Assembly: GCA_964034945.1 (NCBI GenBank)
Contig: OZ035960.1
Location: forward strand, 90,051,848 to 90,115,847
Source of the DNA: Chrysopilus asiliformis
Taxonomy: Eukaryota; Arthropoda; Insecta; Diptera; Rhagionidae
Direction: 5' to 3'
Length of the DNA stretch: 64,000 nt
Position 1 is the stretch's first letter. Each line of letters starts with the position of its first letter. The translations under genes and the position numbers were made by a program. Shown here one piece after another: positions 1 through 10,148 of this stretch. The notes below the pieces were generated by a model, which had not been told where the DNA came from, ran no database searches, and saw only the letters and a program-made list of their open reading frames with translations.

Positions 1-1370
1 TAAATGTCATAAAGTGAACGCAGTATAACAGCTCGTTTGACAGTTAACCCTTTCGTAAGTTCTATCTAAGCAAAAAAAAGGTTTTTAAAAAAATAATATG
101 ACAAAATGTTATATTAATTGTATTATTGTAGATGTTTTCACATCCAAATTCCCTCCAACAGGTCAGGGTTGTTTGCTCTGAAACCCTATTAGGAGCCAGA
201 AAATTGTTTGGTATTGCCGTTTAAAATGTAAAATTGACATTAGATTCAACGAAAAAACAGTTGAATCAAATGAAAAAATCGCTAAATTTGCGCCAACCGT
301 TTGTCTATTTGATTTAAATTAAAAGTATTTAAACCAAATGATTGTTGTTTTTGGTCAGAGAAAAACAACGAGGCCATAACTTGTTTATTATCTCTCTTCT
401 TGTTTATTATTCTCTTTTTGTTTATTATTTCTCTTCTTTAATATTAGTGTAAGTTTATGGAATGTATATGTTTACCAGTCATCACACTTAATATTCATTT
501 CAAAGTGAAAATATTTAAACATAAAATCACAGAAATTTGATTAATTTTAGATCAAAAACTTCAAAAGAATGAATTCTCTTGATGGATATGATAGTAATAC
601 CTCGAAAAAACATACTCCCCTCGTCGTATTCTGCAAAAAAAGAAATTTTTGAAAAGAAAATATAGGCATAAAAAATTTTTGCGAAAATATAACTCAAACT
701 AATTTCTACATGAAGATTTTATCCCCTAAACTGTTTTTTTATTATTAAAGTTGATAACAAATAAAGAAAACGCTTTTAATATCGTGTTCGAAAGTGGCCT
801 AATTTACAGGAAAATCATATCGCCACCTGTGTCCATAACAACAGAAAAAAATGTACGACGATGATGATTCTCTCTCATTCTCTTTTCTATTCGCCATTAA
901 TAAATTAGCCGGTATAATGGCTTATACATTCAAAAAAATGCTCGATTTTTTGTTTTGAAAGCGCGCTCTGTCAGAGAGTCAAATTAACTTTCTGGGTTTT
1001 TGTTTTTAATATTTTTCATTCAAATAATTTTAGATAAATTCATTTAAATTAAACAAAAGACATTTGTTTTAAATAACCTGCATTTAAAATGAATGGTATT
1101 TGTTTTTACAACTTTTTCTTTTAATTCAAATAAGAAACATTTGATGTGATACTTTTTTTATTACAACCTATCAAACTCTAAAAAGGCATTGAAATATAAT
1201 ACAAGTTTGATTAAAAATGTAGTTAATCATTTGAGAGGATTGAAATTTAATCGAAAAAGTATTAAAAAATGTCGAATTACAGAAATGAGATTAAAAGTTC
1301 ATCCAATAATTTTAACCGTGTACGCATCAGCGTAGCTTTTATATAAGAATCATGTGCTGTTCACATAAGA
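1..1370. other. Dys intron, no gene seen
   Basis: AT-rich sequence without a recognisable coding region on either strand. The only local structure is a T-rich imperfect tandem of a TTGTTTATTATTCTC-like unit at about 382-440. Inferred to be intronic because the next coding exon of dystrophin starts at 7806 with a split codon. Confidence 0.6.
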
Positions 1371-1379
1371 TATTTTTAC

Positions 1380-1800
1380 TTTTTTCTTCTATAGAGGGAA
1401 AGTATTGTATTCATGGTTGAGACCGATTCGAGAAAAGGGATACACTTTCTGATCAGTACGGAATCCGTTTCAGGTAAAATTATGAGGATGTCCGTGCATC
1501 TGTCTGTCCCTCTGTTCGTTTTACGTATCTTAAATAACTCGAGAACGCGTTGAGCTAGCGAATTGAAATTTGTTGTAAATGAGTTCTACAAAAATGGTAG
1601 TTTTGCATCAACTGTTGGAGTAGAAGCCATACAATTGTTTTGAAAAAAAAAACGTTTTTTTTTTCAATTTCTCGAAACCTAAACGTTTTTTGGATAAACT
1701 CTATAAAACAAAATTTAAAGAACATACAATTTTTCACAGGCTTTTACATATCTTTAACGGTTTTCGAGATACATATTTGAAAAAATAAATATAATCTTTT
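1380..1800 (+). repeat. Repeat family F copy 1 (DINE/mini-me-like)
   Basis: Related to the minus-strand copies at 42370-42690 and 53950-54372. Shared blocks are TCAGTACGGAATCCGTTTCA, a short GTCY-type stretch (TGTCTGTCCCTCTG), the block CTTAAATAACTCGAGAACGCG, and a following AAATTTGTTGTAAAT block. The (GTCY)n core inside a non-coding dispersed repeat is what DINE-1/mini-me elements of flies look like. The class assignment is inference. Ends are approximate. Confidence 0.6.
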
Positions 1801-1873
1801 ACGCATTTTTCCCGACAATAAATTTTCCTGAGGAAAGTTTTGTTTTGATCATAACTGATATACATAACATATA

Positions 1874-2374
1874 TACCCGTATGGTGAAACCAAAGGGTAT
1901 ATTAAATTTGCCTAATCGTTTCTAACGCCAAGATCCCGTCATCACACACAAAAATGAATTACGCCAGTGTGTTTAGAATGATAAAAAAATTGAATTTCGC
2001 ATGTTCGTAAGTCCATCTGTGGCGCGGATTGCGGGCGCACGGATTGAGCTAGAGACTTGAAATTTTGCGCAGATCCGTTTTTCGTAAAATGTAAGGCTAA
2101 GTTCGTTAATGGGCAAAAATGGACCATATGAACTAATACGCTTTTTGGGAATATGTTAAAAATGGTGCCTGTTATCAAAAAAGTGCAAGAACAAAAGTTA
2201 TTTAGGATATGATTCTACATAAAGCTCCCATACATCGAAATCCGATTGGAATAAATTTTAAAAAATCTTATTGGAAAATTTGACGTCAAAATAAATTTTT
2301 GATGCAACTATTCGCCGTTCACTTAAATCACCATACGGGTTTTCAATAATAGCCAGATTAGCAATTATAGCTTT
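1874..2374 (+). mobile_element. Repeat family A copy 1 (DINE/Helentron-like)
   Basis: Begins ACCCGTATGGTGA and carries the inverted TCACCATACGGGT near its 3' end (about 2330-2341). It then ends with a small AT-rich tail GCAATTATAGCTTTT. Other copies are at 45263-45829 and 54540-55124, with a truncated minus copy at 29995-30280. In those copies the middle holds a (GTCY)n microsatellite; here it is nearly lost. The hairpin just before the 3' end plus the internal GTCY tract fits DINE-1/mini-me elements. It ends about 70 bp from the polyadenylation signal of the DUF1091 gene. Confidence 0.65.
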
Positions 2375-2440
2375 TATCATGTTTTTATTTATAATTAATA
2401 TTTCTGTGTTCTGTTCAATTTTTTTGAGTTCAAACTTTGC

Positions 2441-2446
2441 TTTATT
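2441..2446 (-). terminator. Polyadenylation signal of the DUF1091 gene
   Basis: AATAAA on the minus strand, 25 bp past the stop codon (2473-2471) of the nested DUF1091 gene. The spacing and exact hexamer fit, but such AT-rich hexamers are common in this sequence. Confidence 0.5.
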
Positions 2447-2470
2447 GGTTTTTAAAACTTCGGGGAAACC

Positions 2471-3080
2471 CTACAAAATTTCCAAAAACGAATACAAAAT
2501 TGTTTCATTACTTTTTCGAGTAAACATTCGCAATATACTTTTCATGTCTCCACGCCATGGAATTGGAGGAAGGAGTTTAGGATTGTATGGTACATTTTTA
2601 AATTCCTGGAAACCTTCAAACGGACATGAATCTTTCGCATTTGAATATTTCTTCACGTGCTCGAAAAGTGCTCCGAAAATAGGATTGTGGGCCAAATGTT
2701 GAACTCCCTGACAAACATCCAAGTTAATCGGTGCTAAATATGGTTTGTAAACATTTTGAACTCTCCTTAGGCCCTTAAGTGTTATCTAAAAAGTTATGAA
2801 GACTGTTAGCAGTACGTAAAAATGAATCTGTAAAATTTTAAACCATAATATTGTCGACCGATTTCCTCAAATTACATGACATCGTAATATTTACGCTGGT
2901 TTTATTAATTGGAGTCAGTTCACAGATTGTTTGTTCACAAATTTGATCTTGATTGAAATTGCACACGAGTTTCTTTAATATTACTCGGGGAAAATAATTA
3001 GATTTTGCTGAATTTGCCTCCTGAATGTCAAATATAACTATTATTATTGTAAAAACTAATAGAGAACGCATTTTCCCCAT
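2471..3080 (-). CDS. Secreted DUF1091-family protein, two exons, antisense inside Dys
   Basis: Two minus-strand exons, 3080-2844 and 2785-2471, join across a 58-bp intron of typical short insect size. The donor is ATG|GTTTAA and the acceptor ACTTTTTAG|ATA, phase 0. The product is about 183 residues, the usual DUF1091 length. It opens with a signal peptide (MGKMRSLLVFTIIIVIFDIQ, then EANSAK). The mature part has the family pattern of spaced cysteines: VCNF, ICEQ/ICEL, SCNL, then YKPYLAPINLDVCQ, then NAKDSCPFEG. The last two motifs are the DUF1091 signature. An in-frame ATG at 3116 would add 12 residues; 3080 is preferred because it starts a clean signal peptide and a TATA-like box lies 42 bp upstream. 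No frame break is seen, so the gene looks intact. The molecular function of DUF1091 proteins is mostly unknown; in Drosophila some are chemosensory-associated (CheB group). Family assignment is firm from pattern, function is not. Confidence 0.8.
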
Positions 3081-3121
3081 CGCATCGAGAAGGAAAATCA
3101 AAAACTGAATGGTCATTATTA

Positions 3122-3128
3122 TTATATA
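3122..3128 (-). promoter_or_regulatory. TATA-like box of the DUF1091 gene
   Basis: TATATAA on the minus strand, 42-48 bp before the preferred ATG at 3080. It would place a start site near 3095, between the two candidate ATGs. AT-rich context makes this weak. Confidence 0.3.
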
Positions 3129-3282
3129 CAAAATTCAAAGTACTTTAATTTTGTTTCCAGTCAATTAAACCTATATTTTTGTATAAGTTTTTGTAATCGC
3201 TTATCATATTTTAATGGCCAAATATGAAACAGTTTTTTAAAGCAAGGTTGGATTAAAATTGGCAAAAAAAAACTGATGATTT

Positions 3283-3810
3283 ATCTCAGCGTCATGTTTA
3301 ACTTTTCGACACAACGCACGATTTTCACGAAAATTGTATAAACAGTGGTTGCAAACTGATTAAATTTTCATGTATGGAAGAATTATATAAAATCATATTC
3401 GTCTATTTTATGTCTATAATTTTTTTTATGACGCACTATTTTCTAGTAAATTCCAAATATCTAATTCGTGTTCAAACAAAATCCTATTTATACTCTACTA
3501 TGTAGCAGACCCTTCGTTGCCAGCATAAAGTTTTCTGTATAAATTTTAGAATGCCAAAAAACCATTAATAACTTAAAAACTTTAGGGAAAAAGCGTTATC
3601 CTTACAGGACCTTCCGTTTCGAACTTTGAAATTCCAACACCATAGCCGTGATCAGCGACCCCAAAAACCATATAGTGCCAATTTTTGCGGGGGAAAAATG
3701 GGAAAATGGACATTTGCGTTTTTTATTTCAGCGTTGGGTTTAACTTTTCGACAAAATTCGTGATTTTCACGAAAATTGTATAAACAGTTGATGAACACTA
3801 AATTAATTTT
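3283..3810. repeat. Two diverged ~90-bp direct repeats flanking a Helitron end
   Basis: The blocks at about 3283-3370 and 3720-3810 share TTTAACTTTTCGACA and GATTTTCACGAAAATTGTAT with scattered differences. The Helitron-type 3' end at 3502-3716 lies between them. They may be internal repeats of one larger Helitron, or an old local duplication. Confidence 0.55.
3502..3716 (-). mobile_element. Helitron family E copy 1, 3' end
   Basis: On the minus strand this matches the copies ending at 26383 and 47778. Shared blocks are GGTCCTGTAAGGATAACG, GGCATTCTAAAATTTATAC and GGCAACGAAGGGTCTGCTA. The terminus reads CTAC here where the canonical Helitron end is CTAG, so the last base is mutated. No helicase coding is present; this is a nonautonomous or truncated copy. 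Confidence 0.6.
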
Positions 3811-4600
3811 CGTGAACCCGGTAAGTTTACGCCACGACTTTTGTGTGTAAACATCCTCGTAAAATTACGTTCACGTCAAATTCGGAGATTTTAAGAAGTT
3901 TTGAAATTCAGCTGCAATGAGAAGCATTACTTTTATGACATTTGTGCTAATATTTTAATTCATTTTAAATTTTCATTAATTCTCGGCATTTCCAACTTCT
4001 AATTTTGTGGGTGCCGAGAAAAGACCGCCGAACAGTTCACGATTACACAACTTTTTTAAAAGGTGCGTTTATGAAACAGTCCGCTAAAAGAAATACGTAA
4101 ACTCCCAATGGGTAATTTTATTTGGTTACAAATAATACCCTTATTTTTTTGGACCCCTACAAAAGATTTTTTTTTGTGGAATCCCATGTACTTCCAGAGA
4201 AATGTTTTATCATATTAACAAAATTTCAGATTATATGGACAAAAATTTTGTTGAAAACCGACTCTGCAAAATGGTTTTATCATATGGACAAAACTTTGTC
4301 ATATGAACAAAACTTTGTCATCTGAACAAAATTGTAAAAATTCACATTCGGGAAATTTTTCTCGGAATTTTTTGTCAATACCAAAAACTATGAATATGGT
4401 GAATTTTTTTCCATGAAACAAAAAAATTTAGTCGTACATACAAAACTTTTGTCAATGTGATAAACATTTTTGTAAATCTGATAAAATAGTTTTAAAATTT
4501 GATGTTTTTTTTTTGTTAATATGATTAACTTGATAAATGAAATTGTTCAATATAAACAAAAAAATTGTCAATATGAATTTGCATTTTTTGTACCCCAAAG
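3811..4600. other. Intron, low-complexity CATATGGACAAAA-type tract
   Basis: No coding region seen. From about 4140 to 4560 variants of CATATGGACAAAATTTTG and TCATATGAACAAAA recur irregularly, giving a degenerate repeat with no clean period. Confidence 0.5.
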
Positions 4601-4975
4601 TACCGTATGCGTCATAAAAATCTGGAAAATTCATATTAAATTGTAAACCGTTTAATAAAACACAGAAGTTGAACGAAAAAAAATGTATTTTGCTCTAAAC
4701 TAAATCTTACATACTAGTAAAAAAAATTATTCAAAATCTCCACCTCCAGCATTTACGAACTTCTCCAAACGGGGCCTGTACTTCGTGCAGGTCAATATTA
4801 AATAAGACTCCGACTTGTCGTTCGATGCGATGGTAATGGTGGACTTCAGGGCTTGCATATTATTGTAAGCCTTAGCTCCAGTCTTAGCCTGAACATATGC
4901 CCATATTAAAAAATCCAGGGGATTAAGGTCTGGAGAGTTTGGTGACCAGATGTCCTTAGACCAGAAGTTTTTTAA

Positions 4976-6688
4976 CACGTTGGCTACCATGTGAGTCACC
5001 GGTGTACACACACTATTGTCATTACCGTCAGTTTCTCAAGTTCCATGGTTGAGTGCAGTCGCTCGTGCGGTACAAAGGGGTTTTTTTGTCCGTTATATTT
5101 TATTCGATTCGTTCGTTTTTGTCTGTATTGATCTTGTGTTCACTGGTGACCAGTGTTGGGGTTATCTAGATAATAATTATCTAGATAATCATCTAGATAA
5201 AAAAAAATGTTATCTTTATCTTATCTAGATAACACCCCAAAAAAGTTATCTTTATCTTATCTAGATAAAGGAAAATCCCATTTATCTAGAGATAATCGTT
5301 ACCACCGAAAATCAAAAAATTAAATCTGAAAAAATGGTGAAACGAAATTGTTTTCTGCATACTTTTGAAAACCTAAAAACTTTTTTTAGGAACAGTTTTA
5401 TACTTGGCAACAATTTTTGTTTACGGACAAGGAAGCGAAGTGTCACTCTTTCCCTCGCCTCTCTTCTCTTCTCCATAAAAAAAAAGTTCTGCCAGTAACT
5501 GTTGCCAAGTGTAAACCGGGCTATGAACGAAATAAAAAATCATAACGTAGCAAAATTAAACTTATATTTCGTGATGTTATTTCGTTTTGTATCGATAAAA
5601 AACTTAATTTCGTTACGTTATAATGTTATTATTCCGTTACACATTGTATTGAAACTGAAAACAAAAAAACGCACTGTAATAATAGTTTATCACAAAGTAA
5701 TTCTGTTCAGTTTCCATAAAAATAAATTGTATAACAAATAATAAAACTCAGCAAAAAGAAAATACAAATAAAAACGGAAAAAAAATGTGATTATTAAGTT
5801 AAAAAATCAATAAAAAATACAAAAGACAAAAAATCACACAAAAGTTTTGTTCATTAAAAAAAACTGTCTCCACAAAAGCGTGATTTTGATATCAAAGATA
5901 TAGAATTTTTTTATAGAATTTCGCTCTACTTCTGGAGTTACTAAAAAGAAAATCTTTTTGCTACCAAAAAACTTGCTTAGAAGATTTCCATTTTTGTATC
6001 TCCAGAAATAGAGTGAATCTGGCCAAAACAAAATCCGATTTAGAATCAAAATACGATTAAAAACACTACTCCAATATTTTTGATTATATTTTATGTCTGT
6101 GGGGTTATACTTGATGAACTTTTGTGGGAAATTTCACAAAAAATAATACTGAACAAAACAAGGAAATACTAATAAACAACGAAAAAACGTAATATTTTTT
6201 TCGTTTTTCGTTATGGTAACGGAATTGAATTTCTATAACGTTCATTATAACGTAATTTTGAAGAAAAAGCCCGAAAATCATTTCGTTATTTCGTTACGTT
6301 ACGATAACGTTTCTTATCCGTTTTCTTTTATTATTATTTCGTTTCTTATTATATTTAAATTGGAAATCAAGAAAAGCAAAAAATTTTGTGCTATTTTTTT
6401 TAGTACGTAATTTTGAATTTTGTGCAATGTCAAAATAAATATTTATCTAAAAATTATCTAGATAATTTGGCTTTTTATCTTATCTTATCTATTATCTTTC
6501 ATATTTTCATTATCTATTATCTTATCTAGATAAACATTACGAGCATTTATCTTTATCTTTATCTAGATAAAAAAATAATTATCTGGCCCCAACACTGCTG
6601 GTGACTCACAAAGTACAGAAATGATTTTTGCGTTTTTTCCCAATGTATACTAGCGGAGTAAGCGTTTTTTTGGCTGGTTGCCAACGTG
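4976..6688. mobile_element. piggyBac-like MITE (TTAA), interrupted by a hAT
   Basis: The ends are CACGTTGGC and GCCAACGTG, with TTAA duplicated on both sides (4972-4975, 6689-6692). Without the hAT it is 258 bp. An uninterrupted, nearly identical copy of 257 bp lies at 57082-57338, also flanked by TTAA, which proves the boundaries. No protein is encoded. Confidence 0.85.
5151..6597. mobile_element. Nonautonomous hAT with TTATCTAGATAA subterminal repeats
   Basis: The TIRs are CAGTGTTGGGG and CCCCAACACTG, flanked by the 8-bp duplication CTGGTGAC (5143-5150 and 6598-6605). The uninterrupted MITE at 57082 shows CTGGTGAC once, so the insertion is certain. Both subterminal zones (about 5160-5295 and 6440-6585) are filled with copies of the palindrome TTATCTAGATAA or close variants and with TTATCTTTATCT. 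The inner part has a second motif set (CGTTACG/CGTAACG, about 5530-5640 and 6190-6320). No transposase is seen. Confidence 0.85.
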
Positions 6689-7214
6689 TTAAATTATTGG
6701 TTTTTTAAATTATCCAAATTCGGGAACTTCTGGCAGTGTGGCACGGCGCCCCGTCTTGTTGAAACACGTAAAATACATCATTACCGTAGGTTGACTCTAT
6801 TGATGGTTTTACATGACTGTCCAAAATATCCTTACCGGATTCCTTCTGATCCTTCTTTTGATTACCCCAATCAACACTGCAGTCCTTACTGAAATGGGTC
6901 TACTGCTTTCAGATTGCGGCCTAACTATTCCCCTGGCCAAACAAGTCGCTCTTACAGAATAAACAGTTGACAACGCTACGTTTAATTTATTGGAAATCGC
7001 CTTATTGGACTTCCGCGCGTGGACCAACTTCATGATTTTCACTTTTCGAGCCTCCCCATGTTGCTATATTTATAAACAACTAATTTTTTGGCTCAATTAT
7101 GTACGAAGTTGTATTTACAAATCCTTTCAAACGTAGTACAAATTAATAAGCAGTCGTTATCTCGTTGAAAATACTTGCAGTACTAGATTCCAGATTTTTA
7201 TGATGCATACGGTA

Positions 7215-7805
7215 GGTTTTCGCATTGGTGAAAATGTCGCATTCACGTTGACTTCAATTCAGACAAAGTCCAAAAATAGGAAACTTTTCGACTTTTACGT
7301 TTGGGACTTTACTTTTTGGGCACCTGCCAAAAAGTAATCCCTCTAAAAAGTCATTGCTTTTATTTCAAAATCATTTTAGTATATTTAAGAAAACTGGTTT
7401 TCAAAACTGTGTTTTCTTTCCACACTCAATTTGAAAATGAGTATCCCGTAAAAAATTTTATCGCCTCATTTTGTGCAACGAAATTGATCAAATATTTCCC
7501 TCAACTGTGCTGTTCTGAATTCCCCAAGCAAATAAATTCGAATTCAAGTTCAACTAATAAAATATTCCTTCCTGTTAGAATACCACAAGCCAAATTCCTA
7601 GGAAAAGTTGATTCCAGGAACAGGTTTTAATTGAATTTAAAGCTCTACCCAGAATAAATGGTCATCGTATACAGAATTCCATGCTACTATTTTTAGTCTC
7701 TGGTCCCAGTAGAGACCACAAAATTTGATCTTTTTTTCTTGTTTTAACTAAAAATCAATTCAATTTTTCCCATTATTTAATTTCTTCCTCTTTTGTGTTA
7801 TTCAG
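7215..7805. other. Intron next to Dys exon, acceptor side
   Basis: No repeat or gene recognised. An open frame at 7301-7630 resembles no family and reads as chance. The last 25 bases form a strong polypyrimidine tract ending TTATTCAG. Confidence 0.6.
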
Positions 7806-7956
7806 GAATCGCCTGGAATCGAACGCAGAACACTGGAATGCACTTTTATTATCCTTACGGGAATTAACCGAATGGGTTATTCGAAAGGACACCGAATTAT
7901 CAACACTGGGTCTCGGCCCGGTTCGAGGTGATGCAGCCAGCCTTCAAAAACAATTG
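7806..7956 (+). CDS. Dystrophin exon (spectrin repeat, helix A/B)
   Basis: 151-bp internal exon of the cytoskeletal protein dystrophin, which links actin to the membrane dystroglycan complex in muscle and neurons. The acceptor is TTTTGTGTTATTCAG|G, the donor TTG|GTAAGTTT. The first base completes a split codon (phase 2 entry); the exit is phase 0. It encodes NRLESNAEHWNALLLSLREL, then a WVIRKDTELS motif, a short glycine/proline loop (LGLGPVRGD) and SLQKQL. The Trp at the centre of helix A and the heptad leucines are those of a spectrin repeat. The vertebrate counterpart is about repeat 23 (its LEASSDQWKRLHLSLQEL segment). It runs directly into the exon at 34567. Identification from pattern recall, not a search. 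Confidence 0.92.
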
Positions 7957-9548
7957 GTAAGTTTGAAATATTTTCACATAACTCTAATTTGTTAAAAAAA
8001 AACTTACTATCGAATTCCGTATGAGTTTAGTCCGGAAAATGTTTTTCGTGAAAATGAAATTGGCAATGTAGGATAATTAAATTAATTGAAAACCACAACT
8101 AAATAGGAAAAGCTTCTACTCTAATTTTACGGATACCAAACTTTCACAGTTTTTTTTTGAAAGTTTCTTTTTCTCATTAGTATTAGAAAAAAGGATGGCT
8201 TTTCAGTTACTTCAACCAACCTCACTTCTGTGTTTTGCCAAGAATTTTCTAAAAGATTTTTTTTTCAAAGAAAGATAAAAGTACTTTTTTAATTACTGTC
8301 AACCATTGTTAGAACAAGGAAATTCTTCTAATTGCTCTTGAGTACTTGAAGGTTAAGATAGTTGGGGGTTTTTTTTATCTCAGTTTTTCTTCTTTGGTAG
8401 AAAAGTTTTCGAGCTAACAATAAGAAAAATCCCTTAAAGATTTATTATATATAAATACTAGACTCCGCTACAGTAAATTTTACATTTAATTGATTGTAAA
8501 AAAATCTTTCTCTAAAAAACAACCATCGGTTATTGAAAAAAAACCCCCCAAAACGATATCCTGCAAATATTTTATATCGAATTATTTCCTGTTGCCATAA
8601 AATTAAAACTTCCCTTTTGAAATCTATTCACCCATTAAAAACATTTCCCTGCAGCATCAGCGCTTTTATAATTTTTTTTTCAAGTTAAAAATCATAAGAC
8701 TATAATTTTCTTTTCCAGTCCATTAAATTGCTTAAGTTTTATAAATTACAACCACCATAAAATGTTTTTAAAAGGGAAAAACTTAGGATATTGAGCCGCA
8801 ATCTCCCTGAGAACCGAAATTGTGGTGAAAAAAATTGTTCAACGACTTCTATCCCGATCCAATAAACAATCTTTTTTGCAACAAACGACGTCGCGTTTCC
8901 TACAAAATACTCGATTTTCCTATAAAAAAATCTTTGTTGCTTTTTTTGTTTATATTTTGAGTAACACCACAAAGTACAGTGAAATCGGTTCCGCTAGACC
9001 AGGAAGCCGCCCTGTATCCCATTTTTTTTCATCCCCTAGAACCACCAGCAATTTGTAGTCCACACTATCAACTTTTATACGACCATTAAAAGCACTAAAT
9101 GCACTTTGAGAGCTGAAGGCATTATTGTCTTTAAGTGAATCCTTTCATCTCGACTATTTTTGTGTTCACATCGATGTTTACCGTACTTTGGCTGGGTGGT
9201 TTCGTAACGCCCAACATCCCAAAAATTTTACGTTCGTTTTCGGTGAAAGTTCTAAGGGATGAAAGACCATAGGGCTTTATATTATAGTTTGCTTGCTTTG
9301 AGGCTGGTTCCGGTTAAGTTACGGTTTATGAGTTTTCTTTTAATACCACAATACTATACCGCTTTTAAGCAAAAACCGCTTTTCATTTGGAAAATTCGAT
9401 TTTTTCAATTTCTTTTTCTTGTTGGCCAAATGAGGATTTTTTTCTGTACATAAAGTTGCAACTTTGAAATTTTTTTTACCAGTTTATTTTTCGTAAAGTA
9501 TAAAATATTAAAATGTTTAACGCAGTGTAAACTTTTTATACTCTATAT
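7957..9548. other. Start of the 26.6-kb Dys intron
   Basis: No gene found. It holds the first copy of a 97-bp direct repeat (8160-8256). The rest is AT-rich with no recognisable element. The bases 9541-9548 are the left target duplication of the hAT that follows. Confidence 0.6.
8160..8256 (+). repeat. 97-bp direct repeat, copy 1
   Basis: Matches 9854-9950 at all but one position (GGATGG here, GGTTGG there). The second copy lies inside a hAT element. No TIR or target duplication is visible at the edges. Confidence 0.85.
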
Positions 9549-9853
9549 CAGTGTTTCCCAACCTGTACCCCCAGGGAACATCGACTGATTCCAGGGGGTA
9601 CGCGAAACCTGAAATAGAAAATGGCGGAAACAAAATTTTGAAAAAATTTTGCAACAATTTGTAAACAAAAAAATATCTTAAATTCCTATTAATATTTTTG
9701 TTTTGAGCACAAAAAATTTTCTTGCAACTAGATTCTACCGTTTTGACCACAAATTCAATGTGTTGATCTTATGATGGTTCGACTGGATGCCTCCTTACAA
9801 ATTTTTTTCTAATTTCTCTTTGCTTCTATAATAAAAATTCAATTTCATAGTTC

Positions 9854-9950
9854 AAAGTTTCTTTTTCTCATTAGTATTAGAAAAAAGGTTGGCTTTTCAG
9901 TTACTTCAACCAACCTCACTTCTGTGTTTTGCCAAGAATTTTCTAAAAGA
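9854..9950 (+). repeat. 97-bp direct repeat, copy 2
   Basis: Near-identical to 8160-8256, but lying inside the hAT at 9549-11022. See that copy. Confidence 0.85.
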
Positions 9951-10148
9951 ATTTTTTTGAATTGAAACGATTACGAAACAAACAAAATTATTTTAGATGG
10001 CGAATAAGCCCTAAAATCTTTATTAATAAATTAAAAGCTGTAATTTAATTCTGAAAATATTTTCGTATTTTCTTTGGTACTTATGTTAGCTCAAGTTCTT
10101 TGTAGAATCATACAATATAATAATCTTCATACAATGTAATAATAAGTA

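Larger units (their letters stand above)
4727..7033 (-). pseudogene. Tc1/mariner transposase remnant, split by a MITE
   Basis: The N-terminal part (about 7033-6820) has the helix-turn-helix region: MKLVHARKSNKAISNKLN then ALSTVYSVRA. After a deletion that removes the first catalytic aspartate region, the frame shifts into VFQQDGAPCHTAR (second catalytic Asp, about 6765-6730). The frame is then broken by the MITE at the TTAA 6689-6692. Past the MITE it continues (4971-4727) as WSKDIWSPNSPDLNPLDF (third catalytic Asp) to a GGGDFE C-terminus. Reading across the pre-insertion site keeps these two parts in one frame, with a single stop codon and 35 codons between the two aspartates. Clearly inactive. 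Confidence 0.8.
4603..7212 (-). mobile_element. Tc1/mariner element, internally deleted and twice invaded
   Basis: The ~27-bp TIRs are CCGTATGCGTCATAAAAATC at 4603 and its near-exact inverse ending at 7212. Both are flanked by TA (4601-4602 and 7213-7214), the family's target duplication. With the nested insertions removed the element is about 0.9 kb, shorter than the usual ~1.3 kb, because the centre of the transposase gene is missing. A TTAA-flanked MITE is inserted at 4976-6688, and a hAT element sits inside that MITE. Confidence 0.85.

Noticed and set aside
2379..2702. 107-codon plus frame as a gene
   Set aside because: It is the opposite-strand shadow of exon 2 of the DUF1091 gene.
7301..7630. 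109-codon frame just upstream of the Dys exon as another exon
   Set aside because: Translation has no spectrin pattern and no fit to dystrophin, and the known exon has its own acceptor at 7805.
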